From Methanobacteriota archaeon (GTDB taxonomy: Archaea > Halobacteriota > Methanomicrobia > Methanomicrobiales > Methanoculleaceae): a stretch of 64,000 nt of DNA. Position 1 is the first letter of the stretch; every line of letters starts with the position of its first letter. The notes beneath the pieces are model-generated. The model searched no databases, was not told the origin of the DNA, and saw only the letters and a list, made by a program, of their open reading frames with translations. The position numbers and the translations under genes are program-made. Shown one piece after another: positions 39,201 through 47,379 of the stretch. The stretch lies in the NCBI GenBank assembly GCA_016841955.1, contig JAENYE010000002.1:251344-315343 (forward strand), read 5' to 3'.

Positions 39201-39652
39201 TCGACGATCTTGCGCCGCTCTGTGTCGCTCATCTCCATGATGCGGGTGATATCACCCTGCATCACGACGTTGTAGCCTTCCGGTTTGATCCCGAGCTTCG
39301 TAAGGAACTCGATGACCTCGCCCTGCTTGCAGAGGCGGTTGTTTAAGTAGTTGTAACTGTAGTAGCCCGTCGGCGTCCGCTTGATCCGGCGGCGGATAGT
39401 CGTGCCGTCCGAGAACGTGACCGTTACCTCGGCGGTGTTCTTCCCGGAGTTGACGTTGATCAGGTCGGTCAACTTCTCGGCCCGCAGCCCCCGCGCACCC
39501 GAGAGGGCCAGGACGAAGAGGATGCTGTCGATGATGTTGCTCTTTCCGGATCCGTTCGGGCCTGAAACGACAGTGAATCCTTCAAAAAAAGGAATTTTCG
39601 TCTTTCTGGCGAAAGACTTGAAGTTGTCTATCTCAAGCTGCGTGATGTACAA
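36209..39652 (-). CDS. smc: Chromosome segregation protein SMC
   Basis: Encodes 1147 residues, full length. The Walker A motif GPNGSGKSNIIDS is near residues 33-45. Two long coiled coils (about 170-500 and 665-1000) flank a hinge (about 510-640; GMEGVHGTVAQL). The C-terminal half-ATPase has the signature LSGGEKSLTTLAF (near 1055) and Walker B FYALDEVDMFLD (near 1083). SMC dimers with ScpA form a DNA-loop-extruding ring. It is preceded by a small coiled-coil gene and followed by scpA with overlap, so the three form one operon. Confidence 0.97.
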   Translation of the reverse strand: MYITQLEIDNFKSFARKTKIPFFEGFTVVSGPNGSGKSNIIDSILFVLALSGARGLRAEKLTDLINVNSGKNTAEVTVTFSDGTTIRRRIKRTPTGYYSYNYLNNRLCKQGEVIEFLTKLGIKPEGYNVVMQGDITRIMEMSDTERRKIVDEIAGVAEFDHKRGQAFSELEVVRERLEREEILLNELVARLDALQHEREQAVEYRRWQDELEHLGQCRGAALVRQKEQEIGTLHSLMHDQQAALERNAGEVRAVEASLEEARERQHAVDEEINRKSGPEYLELVGRLEEARGGIKLGEKTIERLKVSRDENLEAVQRVYMDSRRAEAKVEECAGQIRNLSIDRANLAMELSTQREQLAAVEARIASESKEVEGIKNQLFARLQDLESQKELRAKILREQDIFIEKSRMRTSERERLDARIRQVEEELENKQAQVADYSSCMADCEAQKRQIERDLSEAESTLFARRSALDRLKKEIRENEQSLMRYEAQQQAHGDAGGKAMDVVLGMEGVHGTVAQLGRAPPEYATALDVAAMGRLRWAIVDTDAVAADAIRYLKENRLGRVTFLPLNRLRPPILSPLEADPGIVGYAVDLLEFDPAFDRAFRVVFGATVVVDTLERARRLMGRYKMVTLDGDFVEKSGAMTGGSQVKKVRGFGVAVDDEIARVRATLAGLEAEAGEIDASIGRLAAAAEAKRAERSAVDEQVARYRMLVEEFQKRTEVLAGEKQTLEQTLQEMLESAKTGGEELARLETDLERTAGEIARLSADVDDLKKKLDDTEVPVLTEQYESYRKSVEDIERRLRNKDADITDAKRERQHFANRIEELAAERGRLEAKNLEIDGEITATEEQIENQHRLIVQFEARQKEFSDELAGLHEERDRILGEIRVLDQQALELSGAAERIRMQIEALAERERSLLAELEVLREQAGDVETDLDLAAIDAGIAEAERALKKIGAVNMLAIEECDRVALRVEERSAKKEVLSRERMMLLERIEKYEKMKYDAFMTAFTAIDTNFRDIFARLTDGSGRLILDNEDDPFSGGMTFAVQPRDKKVHLLSSLSGGEKSLTTLAFIFSIQQYMPAPFYALDEVDMFLDGSNVGRIAAMMNELSGNAQSIIVSLRKPMIERADRIVGVTIRADKSTYVTGVQNNG

Positions 39653-39669
39653 GGACCAGGCTCCCTTCG

Positions 39670-40287
39670 CTACCGATCAAGGTCGACCGTGTCGTCCTCT
39701 TCAGCATGGATGACGTCGTCAACCGGACGTTTCTTCTGCTCGACGAAGAGGGTCCGTTCGGACGGCTTGCCGCCTTTCCCCCGGCCCTTCGCCGGGGCGC
39801 TCCGGGATCCGGTGCTGGCGACGATGTACTCCGAGGTTCTCCTCGACTCCGGCTTCAGCGTCCCGTCGTTCTGCATGATGAGTTCCAGATCCTTGTCTTC
39901 CGGAGCGGGGGTGGGCGGCCGCTTCTCTGCCGTACGCGCGGGGCTCCGGGGTTCGGCGGCACGCACGGGCTGGGACTCGGCGCCGGCGCGGGGCTCTGCC
40001 TGGAGCGTGGCCCCGGCCTTCCTCTCCCCGGTCACCGCCGGCTTTTTCCTGCGCTCCTCGACGTCCCGGGAGAGTTTCATCGCCACAGACTTGACGTCCA
40101 GGATCTCTTCCGTCAGGCCTTTCACCAGGGCCTCGAGCTCTCGCACCTTCCGCTCCAGATTGCGCAGGCGTTCATCTCCCGTTTCCGATACCGGCGGCTG
40201 TACATGCTCTTTCATCGTCTCCATCTCCTTCTCGCGCTCCGCAAGTTCTCGCTCAAGAAACCGTATCCTCGCATCTTTTTGAGCCAT
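39670..40287 (-). CDS. Coiled-coil protein of unknown function upstream of smc
   Basis: Encodes 205 residues. The ATG at 40287 has a GGGAG ribosome-binding site; a longer start at 40299 is less likely. The N-terminal helical part is strongly coiled-coil (MAQKDARIRFLERELAERE, then LRNLERKVRELEALVKGLTEE; residues 1-85). A basic, Pro/Ala-rich disordered stretch (about 85-140) and a charged tail ending EEDDTVDLDR follow. No known domain is recognised. The stop lies 17 bases before the smc start, so it is almost certainly co-transcribed with smc and scpA. A role as an SMC accessory factor is inference. Confidence 0.85.
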   Translation of the reverse strand: MAQKDARIRFLERELAEREKEMETMKEHVQPPVSETGDERLRNLERKVRELEALVKGLTEEILDVKSVAMKLSRDVEERRKKPAVTGERKAGATLQAEPRAGAESQPVRAAEPRSPARTAEKRPPTPAPEDKDLELIMQNDGTLKPESRRTSEYIVASTGSRSAPAKGRGKGGKPSERTLFVEQKKRPVDDVIHAEEDDTVDLDR

Positions 40288-40476
40288 TATCTCCCTCAAA
40301 CTAATCCTTGATAATAATTACGTAATAATATTACTATAGATTGCCCAAAAGAAGAATTATTACATTTTATCCGGAATGCAGCTGCGGAAAAACAGGCAGC
40401 CACCGGACAGGCAGCCGCCATGAACAAACACGTATAAAAGAAAGAATATTACCTCACCGGAGCAACCTTTTTCTGC
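40288..40476. promoter_or_regulatory. Divergent promoter region of the smc operon and glyA
   Basis: CGTATAAAAG (40431-40440) is a clear plus-strand TATA box 37-46 bases before the glyA start, giving a very short leader. Toward the smc side the sequence is AT-rich (about 40300-40370), with the small inverted repeat GTAAT-AAT-ATTAC (40322-40334), a candidate operator or minus-strand promoter element. Confidence 0.55.
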
Positions 40477-41748
40477 ATGTCTAGTCTGGCAAACTTCGAT
40501 CCAGAAGTCGCGGGCCTCATCGAGAAAGAGCGCCTGCGTCAGATCAATGGGTTGGAATTGATTGCCTCCGAGAACGTCGTCAGCAACGCGGTCCTCGAGG
40601 CGATGGGTTCTATCATGACCAATAAGTATGCCGAGGGGTATCCCGGCAAGCGCTACTACGGGGGCTGCGAGTTCCACGACGTCGTGGAGAACCTGGCGCG
40701 CGACCGGATGTGTGAGCTCTTCGGAGCGGAACACGCGAATGTCCAGCCGCACTCGGGGAGCCAGGCAAACCAGGCGGTCTACTTTGCCTACCTCGCCTAC
40801 AAGGACAAGATCATGAGCCAGAGCCTCACCCAGGGCGGCCACCTCTCCCACGGCTCGCCGGTCAACATCACCGGACGCTGGTACTCCATCTTCCATTACG
40901 GCGTCGACCCCGAGACGGAGACGCTCGACTACGCGGTCATCGAGGAGATGGCGCGGATCGTCAAGCCGCAGATGATCGTCTGCGGTGCAAGCGCCTACTC
41001 GCGCGAGATCGACTTCAAGGCGTTCCAGGAGATTGCCGACACCGTCGGCGCGCGATGCATGGCCGATATCGCCCACATCGCCGGACTCTGCGCGACCGGA
41101 TACCACAACTCCCCGGTCGGGGTCGTCGACATCGTGACGACGACGACGCACAAGACCCTGCGCGGCCCCCGCGGCGGCGCCATCATGTGCGGCAAGGAGG
41201 ATGCTGCCGCCATCGACAAGTCCATCTTCCCGGGCATGCAGGGCGGTCCGCTGATGCACACCATCGCCGCAAAGGCGGTCTGCTTCAAGGAAGCGCTGAC
41301 CCCCGCGTACAGGGACTACTGCGGGCAGGTCGTCAAGAACGCACGCACGCTCGCCGATGTCCTCGGTCAGGAAGGGCTCGACCTCGTCTCCGGCGGCACC
41401 GATAACCACCTCATCCTGCTCGACCTGACCGGGGTCTCCACGAACGGCGAACACCTCACCGGCCTTGCGGCCGAGACCGCGCTCGGCGAGGCGGGCATCA
41501 CCGTGAACAAGAACACCATCCCCCGCGAACAACTCAGCCCCTTCGTGACGAGCGGTCTCCGCATCGGCACGCCGGCCGTCACCTCCCGCGGCATGAAAGA
41601 GGAGGAGATGAAACAGATCGCCTACTGGATCGCCCGGGTCGTAAAGGACATCGCGAGGGACAAGACCTCGAAGAAGGCGATCACCGAAGTGAGAGAAGAG
41701 GTTATTGCTCTCGCGAGCAAGTATCCCCTTTATCCTGACGTAGCATGA
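40477..41748 (+). CDS. glyA: Serine hydroxymethyltransferase
   Basis: Encodes 423 residues, full length. A pyridoxal-phosphate enzyme interconverting serine and glycine with a tetrahydropterin C1 carrier. The PLP-binding lysine is in [14 protein letters not shown] (residue 226). [13 protein letters not shown] near the N terminus, the substrate-binding [12 protein letters not shown] and [15 protein letters not shown] near the C terminus are all present. Whether it uses tetrahydrofolate or tetrahydromethanopterin cannot be read from sequence, but the overlapping folD favours tetrahydrofolate. Its stop overlaps folD by 4 bases. Confidence 0.97.
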   Translation: MSSLANFDPEVAGLIEKERLRQINGLELIASENVVSNAVLEAMGSIMTNKYAEGYPGKRYYGGCEFHDVVENLARDRMCELFGAEHANVQPHSGSQANQAVYFAYLAYKDKIMSQSLTQGGHLSHGSPVNITGRWYSIFHYGVDPETETLDYAVIEEMARIVKPQMIVCGASAYSREIDFKAFQEIADTVGARCMADIAHIAGLCATGYHNSPVGVVDIVTTTTHKTLRGPRGGAIMCGKEDAAAIDKSIFPGMQGGPLMHTIAAKAVCFKEALTPAYRDYCGQVVKNARTLADVLGQEGLDLVSGGTDNHLILLDLTGVSTNGEHLTGLAAETALGEAGITVNKNTIPREQLSPFVTSGLRIGTPAVTSRGMKEEEMKQIAYWIARVVKDIARDKTSKKAITEVREEVIALASKYPLYPDVA

Positions 41749-42578
41749 TACTCGACGGCAAAGCGGTCTCGGAGAAGAGGCTTGAGCTCCTCAAGGAGGA
41801 GATAGAGGAGTCCGGGCTCTACCCGCGCCTCGCGACCGTCATCGTGGGCGAGGACCCGGCATCGCAGATGTACGTCCGCATGAAGCACCGGGCGTGCGAG
41901 TGTGTCGGGATCGGGTCGGTCGGAATCGAGCTCCCGGAGGACGCCTCCACCGAGCAGGTGCTCGAAGCGGTCACGCGCCTTAACAACGACCCTGACATCA
42001 ACGGCATCCTGGTCCAGCTGCCGCTCCCGTCCCAGATAGATACCACCCGCGTGATCGATGCGGTCGCGCCCGGAAAGGACGTGGACGGGTTCCACCCCTA
42101 CAACCTCGGCAGGCTGCTTGCCGGAAACCCGGTATTTGCCCCCTGCACCCCGCAGGGGATCATGACGATCCTCGAGGAGTATAAAATCCCGACCGACGGC
42201 CGGCGGGCGGTCGTCGTCGGCCGGAGCATCGACGTGGGCAGGCCCATGGCCGTCCTGCTCCTGAACGCCGACGCAACCGTCACCGTCTGCCACTCGAAGA
42301 CGAGAAACCTCGAAGACGAGATGAGAGACGCCGATATCCTGGTCAGCGCGGTCGGAAAAGCGAAGTTTGTCGGACCGGACATGGTCAAGGCCGGAGCGAC
42401 GGTCATCGACGTCGGGATCAACTACGACGAGCAGGGCAAACTCTGCGGCGATGTCAACTTCGAGGCGGTCCGCGAGCGGGCGGGAGCGATAACCCCGGTC
42501 CCCGGCGGCGTCGGCCCCATGACGATCGCGACGCTGATGGAAAACACCTTCAGGGCGGCCAAGTTGAGGACATGCTAA
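41745..42578 (+). CDS. folD: Bifunctional methylene-tetrahydrofolate dehydrogenase/cyclohydrolase
   Basis: Encodes 277 residues. FolD oxidises 5,10-methylene-tetrahydrofolate and hydrolyses the methenyl form to 10-formyl-tetrahydrofolate. The catalytic lysine is in [14 protein letters not shown] (residue near 46). [27 protein letters not shown] (Rossmann dinucleotide site, near 158-175) and [19 protein letters not shown] are family signatures. Finding folD in a methanogen implies some tetrahydrofolate-linked C1 chemistry beside methanopterin. It overlaps glyA by 4 bases and the next gene by 7. Confidence 0.95.
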   Translation: MILDGKAVSEKRLELLKEEIEESGLYPRLATVIVGEDPASQMYVRMKHRACECVGIGSVGIELPEDASTEQVLEAVTRLNNDPDINGILVQLPLPSQIDTTRVIDAVAPGKDVDGFHPYNLGRLLAGNPVFAPCTPQGIMTILEEYKIPTDGRRAVVVGRSIDVGRPMAVLLLNADATVTVCHSKTRNLEDEMRDADILVSAVGKAKFVGPDMVKAGATVIDVGINYDEQGKLCGDVNFEAVRERAGAITPVPGGVGPMTIATLMENTFRAAKLRTC

Positions 42579-43387
42579 AACAATACTGTACGATAAATCA
42601 CCTCCGGATCGGCGGCGGCGCTCCGGTTCGCCTGATGGGCGTCATCAACTGCAGCCCCGAGTCGTTCTACCGGGGCTCCTACACCCCGGCCGGGCGGATC
42701 TACGACCGGGCCCTTGCGATGCACGCTGAGGGCGCCGATCTGATCGACCTCGGGGCACGGAGCACGGCCCCGGGCTCTCCTCCCATCACCGTCACTGAAG
42801 AAGCGGCACGGATGGATGCGGCGCTCTCGGAACTTGACGGGACCGGGCTCACCGTCTCGGTGGACACCCGGCACCCGGAGGTGCTCGAAGTCTGCCTCCG
42901 CCACGACATCCATGCGGTGAACGACATCTCCGGGCTTGCCGACGAGCGCTACGCGCGGACTGTCGCCGACTCCGGGCTGCCGGTATTCGCGATGGCAAGT
43001 TTCAGGGAGCCCGGCGACGCCGTCGGCCTTGCCGCAACGCGGGAAGCGCTCGGGATGGTCGTGACCCGGTGCGCTCGTCTCGGGATCGACGAGTACGTCC
43101 TCGACCCCGCGGTCGGGAGATGGGTCCCGGAGCGGACGAGCGAGGACGACTGGGAGATCTGCCGGAACTTCGGGTCGTTCTCGGCCTTCGGCCGCCCGGT
43201 GCTCGCCGCGATCTCCCGGAAGTCGTTCATCGGGGACCTGCTCGCGAGAGTTCCCGAAGAGCGGCTCGCAGGCACCCTCGCGCTCACGACGATGCTCGTC
43301 GGGGCGGGAGCAGCCGTGGTGCGGAGCCACGATGTCGGGGAGACCGCCGACCTCCTGCGTGTTTATGAAAAGATGAGGCAGATATGA
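42572..43387 (+). CDS. Dihydropteroate synthase-like protein
   Basis: Encodes 271 residues of the pterin-binding TIM-barrel family. [18 protein letters not shown] (near 18-35) matches the DHPS N-terminal signature, with [16 protein letters not shown] (near 55-70) and [12 protein letters not shown] (near 93) following. [12 protein letters not shown] (near 211) corresponds to the pterin/diphosphate loop. It could make the pterin-arylamine bond of folate or methanopterin; archaeal members are biochemically poorly defined, so no symbol is given. Its location after glyA-folD supports a pterin cofactor role. Confidence 0.86.
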   Translation: MLKQYCTINHLRIGGGAPVRLMGVINCSPESFYRGSYTPAGRIYDRALAMHAEGADLIDLGARSTAPGSPPITVTEEAARMDAALSELDGTGLTVSVDTRHPEVLEVCLRHDIHAVNDISGLADERYARTVADSGLPVFAMASFREPGDAVGLAATREALGMVVTRCARLGIDEYVLDPAVGRWVPERTSEDDWEICRNFGSFSAFGRPVLAAISRKSFIGDLLARVPEERLAGTLALTTMLVGAGAAVVRSHDVGETADLLRVYEKMRQI

Positions 43388-44190
43388 CGACACCATCGTT
43401 CTCTGTTTACGGCCTTGCGACCCCTCTGATCCGGGCCGGCGACGACGTCGCGGCGCACCTTCTTTCGGCCGCCGAACGCTCGGAGTGCCGGGGCTTCAGG
43501 GACGGGGATATCGTGGTCGTTGCGGAGTCGGCCGTGGCCACCGCCGAAGGGCGGGTCGTGAGACTGGCCGATATCGAGCCGTCGGCAAAAGCCCTCCGGG
43601 TCGCCGAAGAATACCATATGGACCCTCGACACGTCGAGGTGGTGCTCCGGGAGAGCGACCGGGTCGTCGGGGGCATCCCGGGGTTCCTGCTCTGCATGAA
43701 GAACGGGACGCTCCTTCCGAACGCGGGGATCGACGCCTCCAACGCCCCTCCCGGCTCCGTCGTCCTCCTCCCCCTCGACCCGGACGCATCCGCGGCGCGT
43801 ATCCGCGCCGCAATCGCGGAGCGAACCGGGGCCGACGTCGGCGTCATCGTCGTCGATTCCCGGACGCACGCGATGCGCCTCGGGTGCAGCGGGGTCGCCA
43901 TCGGGTGTTCGGGCATCCCCTCGGTGGTCGACGAGCGCGGGAAAAAAGATCTCTTCGGCCGCGAACTCGAGGTCACGAAGCGGGCGGTGGCGGACTGCAT
44001 CGCATCGGCCGCCGAACTGGTGATGGGAGAGACAAACGAGTGCGTCCCCGCAGCCGTAGTGCGGGGGATCGGACTTCCCGTCGGCGACTACGCCGGGGTC
44101 GCCACCATCGACGCTTCAGAGTGTCTCTTCATGGGGGTCGCGCTGCACGCCGACCCGTCCCTTCTCGTCGATGACGAGAGAGAACCCTGA
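43384..44190 (+). CDS. cofE: Coenzyme F420-0:L-glutamate ligase
   Basis: Encodes 268 residues, usual for archaeal CofE. The enzyme adds L-glutamates to F420-0 using GTP to make F420-2. Family features are the beginning YGLATPLIRAGDDVA, RDGDIVVVAESAVATAEGR (near 38-56), LLCMKNGTLLPNAGIDASN (near 101-119) and IVVDSRTHAMRLGCSGVAIG (near 156-175). It overlaps the preceding gene by 4 bases. Its last 75 bases overlap, tail to tail, the end of cofC on the opposite strand. Confidence 0.94.
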   Translation: MTTPSFSVYGLATPLIRAGDDVAAHLLSAAERSECRGFRDGDIVVVAESAVATAEGRVVRLADIEPSAKALRVAEEYHMDPRHVEVVLRESDRVVGGIPGFLLCMKNGTLLPNAGIDASNAPPGSVVLLPLDPDASAARIRAAIAERTGADVGVIVVDSRTHAMRLGCSGVAIGCSGIPSVVDERGKKDLFGRELEVTKRAVADCIASAAELVMGETNECVPAAVVRGIGLPVGDYAGVATIDASECLFMGVALHADPSLLVDDEREP

Positions 44191-44763
44191 ACTCTCCAGG
44201 AACTCCCTGCTCTTTCTTCCTTTTCCGTGAATGAGGATCTCGACCAGGTCTTCCTTCTCGTCGACATCGGTCGACATCCGAAACGAGTCGATCACCTCGA
44301 CGGAGAAGCCGCACTCCCCTGCGACCCGCAGGTGGTCGAGGAAACTTGCGCCGTAGAAGTCGGCACGGAAGCACTGCGGCTTTTTTAAGAATATGACGTT
44401 CGTCCCGCCGCCGCGGCCCGGCACGATGGCCATATCCTTCTCGGTGCGGATCAGCCGCTGGATATCCCCGGCCGTCACCAGGGGGAGGTCGGCCATGATG
44501 ATGAGCGCCGGGCAGTGGAACTGCCCGAGCGCCCAGTTGATCGCTTCGTTCAACGACTCCTTCCTGACGGCGATGAGTGCGTTCTCGTGTTTGAAGGGGT
44601 GGGTGCAGAGGAGGGTGGCGCTGCACCCGGACTTCTGCACGGAAGCGATCACGTCTTCAAGCATAGCCCGGGCGAACGCCTCCCGCTCTTCCTGGTTGAG
44701 GATACAGGAGAGGCGTGTCTTGGGGTTCGTAGGCTTAAAGGGAATGAGCGCGTGAAAGTACAT
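44116..44763 (-). CDS. cofC: 2-phospho-L-lactate guanylyltransferase
   Basis: Encodes 215 residues of the nucleotidyltransferase fold. CofC activates 2-phospholactate (or a related three-carbon acid) with GTP for F420 side-chain assembly. The N terminus FHALIPFKPTNPKTRLSCIL is the family signature, with LIIMADLPLVTAGDIQRLI (near 89-107) holding the metal-binding aspartate and PGRGGGTNVIFLKKP (near 120) following. Convergent with cofE, sharing 75 bases at their 3' ends; both enzymes act in the same pathway. Confidence 0.94.
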   Translation of the reverse strand: MYFHALIPFKPTNPKTRLSCILNQEEREAFARAMLEDVIASVQKSGCSATLLCTHPFKHENALIAVRKESLNEAINWALGQFHCPALIIMADLPLVTAGDIQRLIRTEKDMAIVPGRGGGTNVIFLKKPQCFRADFYGASFLDHLRVAGECGFSVEVIDSFRMSTDVDEKEDLVEILIHGKGRKSREFLESSGFSLVIDEKGRVGVQRDPHEETL

Positions 44764-44940
44764 CGTGAAACGGTTGTCGGGGCAGCATCAAAAATGCATC
44801 GTTTCCAGTGCGGCGGGGATAGGCCGGCCCGGGTTAAATAGAAAGCCGCTCATCGGGTCATATTGCCTCCCCCCATTGGCACCCGGGTATTCATCGGGGA
44901 GGTTGCAGAGCACTTCCGGAGAGCCATCTATACACCGGCA

Positions 44941-45214
44941 ACTCACGCGAAGGCGCGAAGGCCGCGAAGTGCGACGGATGGAACATCCGGAGCTTGAGAA
45001 GACCGAAGGTCTTCGGAGAACGACGGGCCGAAGGGAGCGACGGACGGTGTCCGGAGCTTGAGAAGACCAGAGGTCTTCGAGTCCGGAGTTCGAGCACCGT
45101 CAGGTGCGAAGTGCGACTTCCCCGCAGGGGAAGGAGCATGAGCACCGAAGGTGCGAAGGGACGTTGCTAATACCCATCTACCGGTCTTCGCGCTCTTCGC
45201 GTCTTCGCGTGTGA
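44941..45214. repeat. Repeat element with terminal inverted arms and five or more internal hairpins
   Basis: The 609-base gap between cofC and cofG (44764-45372) contains no gene. The left arm ACTCACGCGAAGGCGCGAAG (from 44941) is matched in inverted orientation by CTTCGCGTCTTCGCGTGTGA (to about 45214). Inside are GGATG-GAA-CATCC (about 44976-44988), GAAGACC-GAA-GGTCTTC (44998-45014), GAAGACC-AGA-GGTCTTC (45062-45078), GCACC-GTCA-GGTGC (within 45092-45107), CTTCCCC-GCA-GGGGAAG (45117-45133) and GCACC-GAA-GGTGC (within 45140-45156). No transposase frame is inside, so a non-autonomous mobile or structural element is possible. Confidence 0.78.
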
Positions 45215-45372
45215 CTGCATTGCTCCCCTAACACCATTGCCTCATCACTACTCCGGCAGAGTCCATGCCACCAGCCTCCGCCAAAAACCGGTAAGTTTCC
45301 GGGGCTGCATGAAGCATCTCCAGAGAGAGCCCGGTCCCGAAGGTTCATGTGGGGAGGTGCCGAAATATACCC

Positions 45373-46368
45373 ATGCACCGCCGCGTGATCACCTTTTCAA
45401 GGAACGCATTCCTCCCCCTGACAACGGTCTGCATAAATCGTTGCGGCTACTGCTGTTTCCGCACATCGGTGCGGGAGGGGTGCATCATGCCTCCCGGCGA
45501 AGCGATCCGGACCCTGGAAGCGGGTGCCGACCTTGGCTGCACGGAGGCGCTCTTCACCTTCGGGGAACGGCCGGGCGCGGTGCCCGGGTTCACTGAAATG
45601 CTCGGGCGGATCGGCTACGCGGATATCCTCGACTACGTCTACGACCTCTCTCTTGCCGCCATAAGAAGGGGGCTCCTGCCGCACACCAACGCCGGCATCC
45701 TCACCTACGAGGAACTCGACCGGCTCCGCGAGGTGAACGCGAGCATGGGGCTGATGCTCGAGACGACCGCGGACGTCGCCGCACACCGGGACTCTCCGGG
45801 AAAAGATCCGGCGGTCCGGATCGAGATGATCGAGAACGCCGGGAAACTCTCGATCCCGTTCACGACCGGCATCCTGGTCGGGATCGGCGAGACGATGGAT
45901 GACCGCGAGGAGTCGCTCCGGGTCATCCGGGACCTCCATTCGCGATTCGGCCACATCCAGGAGGTGATCGTGCAGAACTTCTGTCCGAAGCCGGGGACAC
46001 CGATGGAAGACTTCCTGGTGCCCGATACCGAAGAACTGTGTGCGACGATAACCCTCGCCCGGGAGGTCCTCCCGGCGGATGTGGCGGTGCAGATACCCCC
46101 GAACCTCGTGGACGCAAGCTACCTGGTCGGGTGCGGCGTGGACGACCTCGGCGGGGTCTCCCCGCTCACCATCGACTACGTCAACCCGGAGCATCCCTGG
46201 CCGCAGATCGAGGAACTCAAGAGGGTGGCCGGGGATGCCGACCTCTCCGAACGGCTCTGCATCTACCCGCAGTACATCGAGAAGGGCTGGTATTCCCCCC
46301 TGCTCGAGCCCCTGGTCCGGCAGCTCGCGGAGAGGATTGCGGCCCCGGCCCGGGGTCGCGGTGCATAA
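45373..46368 (+). CDS. cofG: 7,8-didemethyl-8-hydroxy-5-deazariboflavin synthase, CofG subunit
   Basis: Encodes 331 residues of the radical-SAM family. The cluster motif CINRCGYC lies near residues 21-28, right after the family beginning VITFSRNAFLPLT. Downstream GILVGIGETMDDREESL (near 164) and VIVQNFCPKPGTPM are typical of CofG. With CofH it builds the F420 deazaflavin (Fo) core from tyrosine and a pyrimidine precursor. The ATG at 45373 is preferred; a GTG at 45349 is possible. The purC gene starts 42 bases after its stop. Confidence 0.93.
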   Translation: MHRRVITFSRNAFLPLTTVCINRCGYCCFRTSVREGCIMPPGEAIRTLEAGADLGCTEALFTFGERPGAVPGFTEMLGRIGYADILDYVYDLSLAAIRRGLLPHTNAGILTYEELDRLREVNASMGLMLETTADVAAHRDSPGKDPAVRIEMIENAGKLSIPFTTGILVGIGETMDDREESLRVIRDLHSRFGHIQEVIVQNFCPKPGTPMEDFLVPDTEELCATITLAREVLPADVAVQIPPNLVDASYLVGCGVDDLGGVSPLTIDYVNPEHPWPQIEELKRVAGDADLSERLCIYPQYIEKGWYSPLLEPLVRQLAERIAAPARGRGA

Positions 46369-46410
46369 CCTCATCATTTATCCCGACAACACATATCAGG
46401 AGATTTGGCC

Positions 46411-47127
46411 ATGAAACAGGTTGACCTCCTCTACACAGGGAAGGCTAAGTCCGTCTATCGGACCGACGACCCGGAAATATATATCATGAAGTTCCGGGAC
46501 GACATCACGGCGTTCGACGGCGAGAAGAAGGATAGCCTGGCCGGCAAGGGGAGATATAACGCAGAGGTTTCGTCATTCCTCTTCAGGTACCTGGAAGACC
46601 ACGGGATCCGGACCCACTACCTCGCAAGCGTCGAGCCCGCCGTCATTGCCGTGCGGAGCCTCACGATGATCCCGCTTGAGGTGATCGTCAGGAACGTCGC
46701 GGCCGGATCCGTCGTGCGTCGATACCCGTTCAGGGAAGGGGAACCGCTCGACCCGCCGGTGATCGTCATCGACTACAAGAGCGACGCTCACCACGACCCG
46801 ATGTTGAACGACGACCTGATCTACGCCCTGGGCCTTGCCACACCCGAGGAACTCGACCAGATCAAGGCCATGGCACTCGCGGTGAACGAAGTGCTCTCGG
46901 ACTATCTTGACCTGCGCGGCATCACACTGGTCGATTTCAAACTCGAGTTCGGCCGTTACGATTCCGAGATCGTCGTCGGCGACGAGATCAGCATGGACTC
47001 GATGCGGCTCTGGGATAAAGAAACCGGGACGTCTCTCGACAAGGACGTTTACCGTTTCGGTAGGGGGGACGTCATAGAGACCTACGCAAGCGTCGCGAAA
47101 CGAATACTCTCCCCACCCTGGGAGTGA
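46411..47127 (+). CDS. purC: Phosphoribosylaminoimidazole-succinocarboxamide synthase
   Basis: Encodes 238 residues. ATG at 46411 follows AGGAGA (46399-46404) at good spacing; a TTG at 46405 is rejected. SAICAR synthase joins aspartate to CAIR using ATP in purine synthesis. Motifs are LLYTGKAKSVYRTDDP (near residues 5-20), MIPLEVIVRNVAAGS (near 90) and LVDFKLEFGRYDSEIVVGDEISMDS (split near 170-195). It heads the operon purC-purS-purQ. Confidence 0.96.
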   Translation: MKQVDLLYTGKAKSVYRTDDPEIYIMKFRDDITAFDGEKKDSLAGKGRYNAEVSSFLFRYLEDHGIRTHYLASVEPAVIAVRSLTMIPLEVIVRNVAAGSVVRRYPFREGEPLDPPVIVIDYKSDAHHDPMLNDDLIYALGLATPEELDQIKAMALAVNEVLSDYLDLRGITLVDFKLEFGRYDSEIVVGDEISMDSMRLWDKETGTSLDKDVYRFGRGDVIETYASVAKRILSPPWE

Positions 47128-47133
47128 ATCTGC

Positions 47134-47376
47134 ATGAAATATGACGTAACCATCACCATTGGACTCAAAGAAGGAATGCTGAACCCTGAAGCGCGTGCCA
47201 TCCAGCACGCCCTCGCGAACCTGGGGTTCCCGACCGAGGACCTGAGCACGGCGCGGCTCTACCGGATCACGCTCGACGCAGCGGATGCAGCGGCAGCCCG
47301 GGCAGAGGCAGGACAGATGTGCGAGCGGCTCCTCGCAAACCCGGTCATCCACCACTACACGATTGAGGTCGAGTGA
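47134..47376 (+). CDS. purS: Phosphoribosylformylglycinamidine synthase subunit PurS
   Basis: Encodes 80 residues, the normal size of PurS, the small dimeric subunit that bridges PurQ and PurL. The pattern YDVTITIGLKEGMLNPEARA followed by IQHALANLGF is the family signature. It lies between purC and purQ with gaps of 6 and 3 bases. The large synthetase subunit purL is not in this window. Confidence 0.95.
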   Translation: MKYDVTITIGLKEGMLNPEARAIQHALANLGFPTEDLSTARLYRITLDAADAAAARAEAGQMCERLLANPVIHHYTIEVE

Positions 47377-47379
47377 GGC

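Noticed and set aside
44941-45214. CRISPR array
   Set aside because: The repeated units are unequal hairpins without spacers of constant size, and no cas gene is nearby.
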